Shown in pieces: positions 1-6,802 of a stretch of DNA of 8,296 nt (position 1 is the first letter of the stretch; each line of letters starts with the position of its first letter). Origin of the DNA: Salaquimonas sp. (GTDB lineage Bacteria > Pseudomonadota > Alphaproteobacteria > Rhizobiales > Rhizobiaceae); NCBI GenBank assembly GCA_024639745.1, contig JAHEHW010000055.1, positions 1 to 8,296 of the forward strand, read 5' to 3'. The notes under the pieces were generated by a model. It saw only the letters and a program-made list of their open reading frames with translations. It had not been told where the DNA came from and searched no databases. The translations under genes were made by a program, and so were the position numbers.

Positions 1-144
1 GTTCCAGGGTTGTCCTATTATCACCAAATAAACGCCAGCCAGAGGGTCCGCCTGTGTGCCAAAAAGCCCAAAATTCCCGATCAGGAAAATCGCCAGAGCA
101 CAACCATAAAGGGTGACAAACCCCCATATGACAGAATGGCACAT
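1..144 (-). CDS. small hypothetical membrane protein, 5' part only
   Basis: An open frame of 48 codons starts at the ATG at 144-142 and stays open to the left edge, so the C-terminus is missing. The start is supported by AAGGAG at 156-151, six bases upstream. A competing ATG at 149-147 is only one base from that motif, and its frame stops after about 22 codons. Residues 5-28 (VIWGFVTLYG through GNFGLF) form a hydrophobic membrane segment with glycines and aromatics. After a short polar turn (TQADP, 30-34) a second hydrophobic stretch begins (LAGVYLVIIG, 35-44), ending in QPWN. The pattern suggests a two- or three-helix inner-membrane protein. The DPLAGV...PWN stretch resembles, from memory, small uncharacterised membrane proteins of sphingomonads, but I cannot name a family. 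It lies 90 bp downstream of tamB on the same strand and may be co-transcribed. No function can be assigned. Confidence 0.6.
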   Translation of the reverse strand, partial: MCHSVIWGFVTLYGCALAIFLIGNFGLFGTQADPLAGVYLVIIGQPWN

Positions 145-150
145 GACATG

Positions 151-156
151 CTCCTT
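151..156 (-). promoter_or_regulatory. ribosome binding site for the small membrane protein
   Basis: On the minus strand AAGGAG lies six bases before the ATG at 144-142. It is the best Shine-Dalgarno match seen in the window. It selects that ATG over the overlapping ATG at 149-147, which would leave a spacer of only one base. Confidence 0.6.
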
Positions 157-234
157 AATTAAAGCACGGGCTGTGGGTGAAAGGCTAAGGGACAGGGTGA
201 GAATATCCGCTCCGAACAGCGGGCTGACGGTCGA

Positions 235-3200
235 TCAGTATTCACGCTCATAAAAGATGCCAGCCTTGCTCTCTCCGCTTTGACTTGCTTCGCCCCTGAG
301 TTTCAGCCCCTGTCCAATATCAAGATTGATTGTCGCCTTGCTAGTACCGGCGGATTCGCCTTGTTCGACGCCGATATAGGTACGGTCATTGATGTATTTA
401 CCGACACCCACAGTGGTCTCCCCGGATTCCGCGTCAGTTCGAATGTCGATATTGTCGACACCGAGAAGATTCTGAAAACGGCTCATCAGCGAAGAGTTTC
501 CACCTTTTCCGGCGAGTACCGCGGCTGCCTGTGCCAGTTGCGCGATCTGCAGAGCCGAAAGGTTCTCGATATCGCGCCGGAAAATCAGCCGCGCCAGGAT
601 TTCATCTTCGGCGAGTGCCGGCGACGAAGACAGGGCAAATTCCGGCGCATTTGCCGGGCCGAACACGCGGACCGTGATAGCGGTGTCTTCGACCTGAGTC
701 TCAGCGCGAATATCGATATCTGGTATTAGAGAGCCGGAGAAAGTGGCGTTGCCGGATGTGAAATCGAGCCGGCGATCCAGAAGATCCAGGCGTCCGCGGA
801 TTAAATCGAACCCGCCGTCCGCCTGTGGTGCACTCAAAGGTCCGAAAAGCTCGACACGTCCGCCGAGTTCCGCATCGATCCCACGTCCTCGGATGAAGAT
901 TTGATTGGGAGCATTCACGATGACATCGAGCGTCAACCCGGATGCGTTCGAACCGGAACTTTCGGGTTCAAGACTTTCGGCTTGCTGCCTTACCGTCTGG
1001 TTCGCGTTTCGATGTTGAACGTTGAGCCGGGATACGCTGGAGGGGAGGCCGTCTGGAACCGTTATGACGGTGCGGCCGAGATCGACCTGCCCAGTCAGTG
1101 AAGGCTCGCCGATCAGGGGACCCTTCAGCGAGAGTTTGGCATCCAGCTTGGTATTGACGATCCGACCATCACTATAGACCGCATTTCGCACATCCACAGA
1201 AATATCTGCAGGAAAATTCTGATCGCCGCTAAGAGAAACGTTGCCTTGACCCGAAAGTTGTCCGCCTGATGACAAGTTTCCGGTGAGGCTTGAAATGGAT
1301 ACGCTTTCGCCGGTCAGATCGATTTGCGTTGCGAGATCCTCGATGGCGATCCCCGATGGCGCATGTACCAGCCTCGCGCCTTGGGAAACGACCCTGCCGT
1401 TGATCGCGGGCTGTTGTGCATTTCCGGTCACGGTCATGTTGACCTCGGCGTTACCGGTTAGACTGACCCCATTTTGCGCGAGCGTGACCGCGAGAATGGC
1501 AAAGGGAACATTCCCGTTCACTTTGAGATCAAGGCCGGGCCCCGATTCAAGAGCCACTGAACCGCCCGCATTGAAGGAAAGTCCCTCGTTACCGGAAGCA
1601 TTGGCATCAAAACGTACCGACCGGTTGGCGAACTTGCCGTTTATCTTGATGTCAACAGGATCAACACCGCCGGATCGCATCTGCGCGACCTGCGCACCTG
1701 AAAGCGAAATGTCGAAATCGGCGACCGGGTCACTGGCCTTGCCGGTCACGTCGACGGTTCCACTGACCCGACCCTCAGCCCCAAGTTCGGATGCGAACGC
1801 ATTGACGATACCGGCATCGACCCGGTCGAGTCGGATATCAAGATCCAGCATGTCGCCCGCGCTGCCCGAGATGACAACCTGACCGCCGCCAATGGTGATT
1901 GCCGCGCGCTGAATCCGTACGCCACCGGATGGCAATTCCACCGTGACAGGCTCTTCGATTGCGACTTGGATTCCCTTGAATACGGTCTTTGCTGTATCGA
2001 TTCTCAGCGCCATGGGCTGGTCGCCTGCCGCCAGCATTCCGTTTACTTCGAGCGGCATTGTGTCAACTTTGGCGGTGAGATCGAAATCCGTGTTAAGGCC
2101 TTCAGCATCAAGGTCGAGGTGTAGGTCGTTAACGCTGGTTGTGCCGGCCATCAGCTCCTTTAGGCGGACAGTACCACTCAGTACCGGGCGCGATAGATAG
2201 TCCTGCGCCTTAATATCCGCAGACAAGCTGGCAAGCCTGTTACCCGCAACCACGAGGTCGGCGCTTGAGGCTTTGAGTGAGGCAATTGCCACACCATCAT
2301 CGTTACTGAATTGAGCCGACCCGGAAATCGAACCATTTGCTTCCTGCAGCGCCAGCGCAGCGAGGGGGCGTATTTCTTGCAGATCGAAGGAAAGCTCGCC
2401 ACTCGGCACGAAGGCATCGTCGAAAGCAAGTTGCCCGATAATCTGGTTGTCGCCATTTTCGATCCGGAATTCCTCGAGCACGCGCTGATCATCCACCATG
2501 TGGAACCGCCCGTCGCCGCTTATCGGCAGGCCGTCCACGGCACCGCTCAGTGTTAGCGTCAGATCGGGTTCGTCCATGTTAGCGACTCCCGAAACGGCGA
2601 GCGCCAGATCTTCAATCCGCTTGCCATTGACCTCGATCCTGTCCGAACTGGCTTCGAGATCAATCAGGGGACCGGTCAGCGGACCATTGGCCTGCATGAT
2701 CACTTCAGCCGCCCCGGAAGCTTGCGGGACAAGGCTCTGCAAATCGCTGATGGACGTTGCTAGAGACATTTCCACGTCTTCGCCGGAAAGGCTGGCATTC
2801 CCTTGTGTCTGAAAACTTGCACCATCGACGGATAGGTCCGCGACCTGGATGGTGCGAATTTCAGCGAAAATGGCGGAGATATCCGCCGACGCTGTCACCG
2901 GTTGGTTCAGCCTGTCCGAAAGAGGGGCGGGAAGGGCGCTAGGCTGAACCGTAACCGTTGGCGATAGCTCGATTGCAAACGGAGCCAGTTCGACAACGCC
3001 TTCCGCGCTGGCCTCGATGCCCCTGTTTACTGCCTCGACGGATTGAAGGCGAATGCGTTCGCCCTCTGCCATTCCGTTTACGGAAAGATAGGTTGCTCCC
3101 TGGAGGAGTTTCGCCAATTGCTCGTTGTCGCTTCTCGCTTCGGAAAGCTCGGCTTCAATTTCGAAATTGCCCGTGCGCTCTGAAAGGTTGAAGGAAGGCG

Positions 3201-4449
3201 CGAAAAGCCGCGTCCGGAGACCGACTAACGCCACCGTTCCGGCATCGACCAGAGGGATGTCACCTGTTATTTCGACGGACGCGGCCTCGCCTGAACCCTC
3301 GATCAAAAAGGCAATGTCTTTTGGCGCCAGATTATCGACGCCCGGGATGATTCCGGCCAGGTTGATGGCCGCCTGCTTGGCTGACAATCCGCCCGTGATC
3401 GAGTTCTGTCCCTCGGGATCGAAGGTGCCGGTTGCGGCAGCGAAAAACTTGCCGAAATCCAGCTTTGCCGTTTGAACCTCTATCCGGCCATTGCCATCGC
3501 GCTGCGCAGCGAGATCGATCTGCATCCTGCCAGCAAGGAGATCACGGTAGGCGGGCGGCGAAAGTTTCTCCGGAAATCCCGAGCCGTTGAGAGATAGCCG
3601 CGTATCGGGGCCGTCGATACCGGCAGATCCCGCGAGGTCGAGAACCGCTTCGCCGCCGACTTCGGCGCCCGCATCGACCTGCCAGTTAGAAAGTGGACCT
3701 TGACCGGAGAGCCGGATCGCGGTCGATGGTTTGCCGGGAAGGTTTAGTATTCCAGCAAGCAATCCATTGGCCGCCTCGGAAAAAGCGAGGTCTATTCCCG
3801 CTTCTCCCGCCTCGGGACGGTAGGCGAAGGTCAGATCTGCCTCACCATCGCTGCCGCTCGTTTTCTGCGCTTGCACTTTCCCGCCGATTTCGATCGGCGA
3901 TCCGGTCACTTTGAGATTTCCATCTAACCGCAGTGCGGCGGCAACGCCCGCCACGGGTTCAGCGATTTCGATTTGGCCGACGCGAAAGGAGGCTATATCG
4001 ATCTCGATGGGCAGCCCCGCAGATCCACCGTTATCAGAGGCTGGCGTATCATCTGAAGAGGCTGGCAACCGCAAGAGCGCCACCCGGTCGACCGATATCG
4101 ATTGCGCGTTGAATTGTGCGGTAATAAGCGACAATGGCGACCATTCGACGCCGATGCCGTCGATTTCCAGGTAGGCGCCCTGATTGTCTGAAAGCCGGAC
4201 CCGGTCGACGCCGAGCGAGCCGGAAAGGATACCATTAAGGCCAGTAATTTCTACCTGTTGCTGCTCGCTGGAGGCTACCGAAGAAATCGTGGATGCGAGC
4301 CAGACCTTTCCGGGCGATGTCATCGTGATGGCCACAATTGCCAAAAGGAAAAGCGAGAGCAACCCGCCGATAGCAAGAGCTGCGAGGCGCAGCAGTCGGC
4401 GGACCTTACCAGGTGAACGGGGTTCGCTGTTTTGCAATTGCGGAGCCAT
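235..4449 (-). CDS. tamB: TamB, translocation and assembly module inner-membrane/periplasmic component (DUF490)
   Basis: This 1404-residue protein has the architecture of TamB. A short basic N-terminus (KVRRLLR, 15-21) is followed by one uncleaved membrane anchor (about 22-43), then a very long periplasmic region of alternating short beta strands expected to form a lipid-lined beta-taco. The C-terminal DUF490/TamB domain covers roughly the last 300-350 residues. Family-typical stretches there include RGRGIDAELGG (about 1187-1197), GRLDLLDRRLDFTSG (about 1219-1233) and EDEILARLIF (from about 1281). The chain ends in an aromatic residue (YEREY), as is usual for TamB. The length is in the normal range for alphaproteobacterial members. 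TamB pairs with outer-membrane TamA and, with other AsmA-like proteins, is linked to phospholipid movement to the outer membrane and to assembly of some outer-membrane proteins. The ATG at 4449 is preferred because it keeps the anchor intact. Upstream are AGGCGG, only one base away, and GAGG, 12 bases away, so initiation may be modest. tamA lies 89 bp upstream in the same orientation. Confidence 0.95.
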   Translation of the reverse strand: MAPQLQNSEPRSPGKVRRLLRLAALAIGGLLSLFLLAIVAITMTSPGKVWLASTISSVASSEQQQVEITGLNGILSGSLGVDRVRLSDNQGAYLEIDGIGVEWSPLSLITAQFNAQSISVDRVALLRLPASSDDTPASDNGGSAGLPIEIDIASFRVGQIEIAEPVAGVAAALRLDGNLKVTGSPIEIGGKVQAQKTSGSDGEADLTFAYRPEAGEAGIDLAFSEAANGLLAGILNLPGKPSTAIRLSGQGPLSNWQVDAGAEVGGEAVLDLAGSAGIDGPDTRLSLNGSGFPEKLSPPAYRDLLAGRMQIDLAAQRDGNGRIEVQTAKLDFGKFFAAATGTFDPEGQNSITGGLSAKQAAINLAGIIPGVDNLAPKDIAFLIEGSGEAASVEITGDIPLVDAGTVALVGLRTRLFAPSFNLSERTGNFEIEAELSEARSDNEQLAKLLQGATYLSVNGMAEGERIRLQSVEAVNRGIEASAEGVVELAPFAIELSPTVTVQPSALPAPLSDRLNQPVTASADISAIFAEIRTIQVADLSVDGASFQTQGNASLSGEDVEMSLATSISDLQSLVPQASGAAEVIMQANGPLTGPLIDLEASSDRIEVNGKRIEDLALAVSGVANMDEPDLTLTLSGAVDGLPISGDGRFHMVDDQRVLEEFRIENGDNQIIGQLAFDDAFVPSGELSFDLQEIRPLAALALQEANGSISGSAQFSNDDGVAIASLKASSADLVVAGNRLASLSADIKAQDYLSRPVLSGTVRLKELMAGTTSVNDLHLDLDAEGLNTDFDLTAKVDTMPLEVNGMLAAGDQPMALRIDTAKTVFKGIQVAIEEPVTVELPSGGVRIQRAAITIGGGQVVISGSAGDMLDLDIRLDRVDAGIVNAFASELGAEGRVSGTVDVTGKASDPVADFDISLSGAQVAQMRSGGVDPVDIKINGKFANRSVRFDANASGNEGLSFNAGGSVALESGPGLDLKVNGNVPFAILAVTLAQNGVSLTGNAEVNMTVTGNAQQPAINGRVVSQGARLVHAPSGIAIEDLATQIDLTGESVSISSLTGNLSSGGQLSGQGNVSLSGDQNFPADISVDVRNAVYSDGRIVNTKLDAKLSLKGPLIGEPSLTGQVDLGRTVITVPDGLPSSVSRLNVQHRNANQTVRQQAESLEPESSGSNASGLTLDVIVNAPNQIFIRGRGIDAELGGRVELFGPLSAPQADGGFDLIRGRLDLLDRRLDFTSGNATFSGSLIPDIDIRAETQVEDTAITVRVFGPANAPEFALSSSPALAEDEILARLIFRRDIENLSALQIAQLAQAAAVLAGKGGNSSLMSRFQNLLGVDNIDIRTDAESGETTVGVGKYINDRTYIGVEQGESAGTSKATINLDIGQGLKLRGEASQSGESKAGIFYEREY

Positions 4450-4538
4450 ACCGCCTGTTTACCTCGAATTGTGCCAAGGGTATGGAATTCTGCAACTTAA
4501 ATCGGAAACCAATCCGTCAAAGTCAATTAGGACCCAAC

Positions 4539-6512
4539 CTAAAAGGCTTGTCCGATCCCCGCATAGATACCGAAATCGTCGTCATCATCTTCCGGATCAA
4601 GAGGTACACCGACATCAAGGCGCAGCGGACCAAACGGCGTCTGGTAACGGATGCCTCCGCCTACCCCGACTCTAAGATCGCCAGGGTCTGGCGCTTCGGA
4701 TTCATAGGCGTTCCCGGCATCGATGAAAGCAACTATGCCCAGACTATCTGTCACGGGGATGCGAGCCTCCACTGAAGTCTCAAATATTGATAACCCGCCA
4801 GTCGGTGTTCCGTCTTGATCCTTTGGTCCCGCGGCCTGATAGGCATAACCTCGGATCGAGCCGCCGCCCCCCGCATAAAAGCGGCGGTCGGCCGGTATAT
4901 CTTCTAGGTCTGCGCCGGTGATCGAGCCGACAGCTAGGCGCGCCGCAAACGTCACGCCATCCTCAATTGGCGTATAATATCCACGCACCTCTGCTTTTCC
5001 GGTAACGAAACTCGCGCTTGTCTCGATGTCGTGGGCGGGCTCTAGCAGGGCGGCAAACCGATAGCCGCCTTTTGGATCGAGCTTTTCGTCGCTACCATCA
5101 TAGGCATATTCAAGCGGCGTGCTTAATATCAAATGACTTGTTACGTCACCTCCCGGAGGTTCTTCGATTTCCGATCGATCCAGATCTATGGCCGCAGAGA
5201 ATTCGTTTCGGTCATCAGGCTTGAACTTGATGCCAGAGCGCCCCCGTACAGACCTTTTAACAAATGCATCAGTATTTTCGGAAAGGGCCCTTGCACTGGC
5301 CGTAAAGCTTGTCGTAGGGCCAAAAATGCCTGGTTTTTCAAAGAGGATTGCACTCGAATAATTTAATTCACCTAAGTCCCCGGTCTCTCCAATTCGACTG
5401 ATCGCACCTTCAATTCGAAGTTTCTCGGCTCTTCCGAAAAGATTTCGATGTCCCCAGTAACCCTCAATCCCGAAGCCATCAGAACTGTCATTGGAATAGG
5501 TGGCGCCTACGCCAAAGTAACGCATCTTGCGTTCTTTCACTTCGATTTCGACCGGCACCATACCGGCAGCATCGAGCGCGTTGCCGGGCGTTACGGTGAC
5601 GACCTCGAAGACTTCGAGGTCGAGCAAATGTCGACGTGCTTCGGAAAGTTCTTCCGGCGAATAGAGTCTTCCGGGGACGATGCGCGATTGCTCGGCGATG
5701 AAGCCGGTCTCGACTGCCGCATTGCCCGTGATAGTGGGTGCCGCCAAGGATGCTGTCGGACCCGCCGCCACCTCAATGAGGACATCTAGCGTCCTGCTTT
5801 CGTGGTCCGCTTCGATCCGGCGATCGGCGATTTTCGCGAATGGATGCCCCTGGCGCCGAAGCTGGGCGATGATCGCGTCTTCCGCCTGAAAGACGACTTC
5901 AGAACCCGCGGGCGCTCCCGATGCAAGACCTACAGCTTCCGGTGAAAAGCCCGCCGTATCGCCGGTAATCCGCACGCTGCCAAAGGAGAATTTCGGACCT
6001 GCATCGACCGAAATCGCTACGTCTACCGGGTCGGAACGGTCGAACTCTGCTGTCGGCGGTAGCTGGTCGAGCGGTGTGCCCTCGATCCGGATTGTAACGA
6101 CGCCTCCGTAATAGGCCTGGCTGTAGAGCGCGCCGATCAAGTTATCTCGGTCGGAACGCGCCTTGGCCATTACGCCAAGTGATCCGGATACCGGCTCTTC
6201 CTGGTCGGCAATCAGGGAAGAAAAGTCCTCGATTGTCGACGCTTCGTCCGGTGTAAGTCCGGTCTGTGAGAAGCGAACGCTGTAATAGGTAGGATCGACC
6301 ACTTCGAACTGCTGCTCTGGTTCGTCCTGGCCCAAACCAAAAAAGCCTTGTGCTTGAGACTGGACAGGCGGTGATAACAACAGGCATGCGAAACCAATCG
6401 CCGCGACAAGCATCGCCGCGGACATGCGAATGCCCGATAAAATGGCTTTTAAACTAGCCAACCTTTCCCCTGCCGTTTGGAATATTGACGGCCCTTGTCT
6501 GTCTTTACGCAT
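4539..6512 (-). CDS. tamA: TamA, outer-membrane Omp85-family assembly factor
   Basis: This 657-residue protein reads as signal peptide, POTRA repeats and C-terminal 16-stranded barrel (bacterial surface antigen family). The hydrophobic core at 31-47 with SQA at 52-54 gives a probable signal peptidase I site after residue 54. About 72-328 holds three POTRA-like modules, recognisable by GPKFSFGSVRITG (172-184), GPTASLAAPTITG (251-263) and SPEELSEARRHLLDLEVF (285-302). The barrel spans about 331-657 and contains the Omp85 loop-6 signature GGGGSIRGYAYQ (R554-G555-Y556). It ends in a beta-signal-like strand with terminal F657. An acidic run (DDDDD, 642-646) sits in the last hairpin. Adjacency to tamB separates it from BamA, which usually has five POTRA domains and different neighbours. 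The start is uncertain. The ATG at 6512 is the first possible one (an in-frame TGA directly precedes it) but has a poor ribosome site and leaves a 29-residue tail before the signal peptide. TTG at 6461 or ATG at 6425 would give a conventional signal peptide. Confidence 0.93.
   Translation of the reverse strand: MRKDRQGPSIFQTAGERLASLKAILSGIRMSAAMLVAAIGFACLLLSPPVQSQAQGFFGLGQDEPEQQFEVVDPTYYSVRFSQTGLTPDEASTIEDFSSLIADQEEPVSGSLGVMAKARSDRDNLIGALYSQAYYGGVVTIRIEGTPLDQLPPTAEFDRSDPVDVAISVDAGPKFSFGSVRITGDTAGFSPEAVGLASGAPAGSEVVFQAEDAIIAQLRRQGHPFAKIADRRIEADHESRTLDVLIEVAAGPTASLAAPTITGNAAVETGFIAEQSRIVPGRLYSPEELSEARRHLLDLEVFEVVTVTPGNALDAAGMVPVEIEVKERKMRYFGVGATYSNDSSDGFGIEGYWGHRNLFGRAEKLRIEGAISRIGETGDLGELNYSSAILFEKPGIFGPTTSFTASARALSENTDAFVKRSVRGRSGIKFKPDDRNEFSAAIDLDRSEIEEPPGGDVTSHLILSTPLEYAYDGSDEKLDPKGGYRFAALLEPAHDIETSASFVTGKAEVRGYYTPIEDGVTFAARLAVGSITGADLEDIPADRRFYAGGGGSIRGYAYQAAGPKDQDGTPTGGLSIFETSVEARIPVTDSLGIVAFIDAGNAYESEAPDPGDLRVGVGGGIRYQTPFGPLRLDVGVPLDPEDDDDDFGIYAGIGQAF
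6459..6470 (-). promoter_or_regulatory. alternative tamA start: GGGG ribosome site plus in-frame TTG
   Basis: On the minus strand GGGG at 6470-6467 is followed, after AAAGG, by an in-frame TTG at 6461-6459 (codon 18 of the long form). Starting here gives a short n-region with one lysine and one arginine directly before the hydrophobic core, which is a conventional signal peptide. The ATG at 6512 has only AAAGTG before it. This is an inference from spacing and signal-peptide shape; the ATG at 6425 is a third possibility. Confidence 0.35.
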
Positions 6513-6522
6513 TCACTTTAGT

Positions 6523-6542
6523 GCAGACCTTGTCCGCAGACC
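6523..6542. repeat. tandem direct repeat GCAGACC x2 upstream of tamA
   Basis: GCAGACC occurs at 6523-6529 and again at 6536-6542, a 13-bp period, 11-30 bases before the tamA ATG at 6512. The position fits a 5' leader or operator site, but the repeats are short and could be chance. Confidence 0.35.
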
Positions 6543-6572
6543 AACCGCAATGATCGAGCGTAAAACTAGGCG

Positions 6573-6590
6573 GATCGATCGATACGATCG
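6573..6590. repeat. palindromic GATC-rich cluster in the tamA leader
   Basis: GATCGATC (6573-6580) overlaps a symmetric arrangement in which CGATCG (6576-6581) and CGATCG (6585-6590) are separated by ATA. The cluster lies 64-78 bases upstream of the tamA ATG. It could be a protein-binding palindrome. No named regulator is supported. Confidence 0.3.
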
Positions 6591-6603
6591 GCAGCTTTCC
6601 TAT

Positions 6604-6609
6604 CTTATA
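6604..6609 (-). promoter_or_regulatory. possible -10 box for tamA
   Basis: TATAAG on the minus strand matches five of six bases of TATAAT. No good -35 box sits 16-18 bases upstream, where CCGTTC or similar is found, so this is weak. It is recorded because the LexA-like box lies directly upstream, where a repressor would block such a promoter. Confidence 0.25.
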
Positions 6610-6615
6610 ACCTAT

Positions 6616-6630
6616 GAACGCATCATGAAC
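6616..6630. promoter_or_regulatory. candidate LexA (SOS) box, GAAC-N7-GAAC
   Basis: GAAC at 6616-6619 and GAAC at 6627-6630 are separated by exactly seven bases. On the minus strand this reads GTTC-N7-GTTC, the published direct-repeat LexA motif of Alphaproteobacteria. A third GAAC follows at 6640-6643, nine bases on, which does not fit the spacing. The site lies 104-118 bases before the tamA ATG and 173-187 before the NHL gene. Only eight bases are specified, so a chance match is possible, although a rough estimate puts it near one percent for an intergenic region of this size. Confidence 0.4.
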
Positions 6631-6734
6631 GGAAAATTTGAACAAAACCCTTTCATTTCCAGTCTTTCGACGCTTATTCCCTGCCATTGCGGCATATCTG
6701 CCACGGAGTTTGGTCTCTCCAAGACCATTTGCGA

Positions 6735-6762
6735 TTGACACAAAGCCGCATCGTCGCATGAT
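6735..6762 (+). promoter_or_regulatory. probable sigma70-type promoter of the NHL-repeat gene
   Basis: A perfect TTGACA -35 hexamer at 6735-6740 is followed, after a 16-base spacer, by CATGAT at 6757-6762, which matches four of six bases of TATAAT. Transcription would start near 6769, giving a leader of about 34 bases before the ATG at 6803. The strong -35 with a weak -10 is common in alphaproteobacteria. Nothing in the sequence identifies a regulator. Confidence 0.5.
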
Positions 6763-6785
6763 TCAACCTCATTGTTTGGTCCCCT

Positions 6786-6790
6786 AGGAG
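6786..6790 (+). promoter_or_regulatory. ribosome binding site of the NHL-repeat gene
   Basis: AGGAG lies 12 bases before the ATG at 6803. The spacer is somewhat long, but this ATG begins an ideal signal peptide and no better start is nearby. Confidence 0.45.
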
Positions 6791-6802
6791 CTGTCGTCGG
6801 CA

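Noticed and set aside
158..163. TTTAAT on the minus strand as a -10 box for the small membrane protein
   Set aside because: It adjoins the ribosome binding site, so the start of transcription would fall inside or after that site. There is also no -35 match upstream.
207..222. Hairpin CCGCT-loop-AGCGG after the tamB stop, as a terminator
   Set aside because: The stem is only five base pairs and no T run follows it on the minus strand. It may be chance, and the next gene could be co-transcribed.
1283..1882. 199-codon open frame on the plus strand inside tamB
   Set aside because: It is antisense to the conserved, family-typical tamB frame. Its protein is Ser/Pro/Arg-rich with no recognisable domain, as expected of a shadow frame in GC-rich DNA.
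4450..4538. Separate promoter or terminator between tamA and tamB
   Set aside because: TTGACT and TTGACG are present on the minus strand, but no acceptable -10 follows at 16-18 bases and no GC-rich hairpin is seen. Co-transcription is simpler.
6688..6703. Sigma54 promoter-like TGGCA...CCGCA on the minus strand
   Set aside because: The GG and GC pairs have the right spacing, but the -12 element is poor (CCGCA instead of TTGCA/T). It lies about 175 bases from tamA, and the match is explained by the TGCC/GGCA repeat.
6505..6759. 84-codon minus-strand frame and an overlapping 104-codon plus-strand frame (6424-6738) across the tamA/NHL intergenic region
   Set aside because: Neither has a convincing ribosome site or domain-like composition. 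Both overlap the tamA start, and the region holds the promoter elements.
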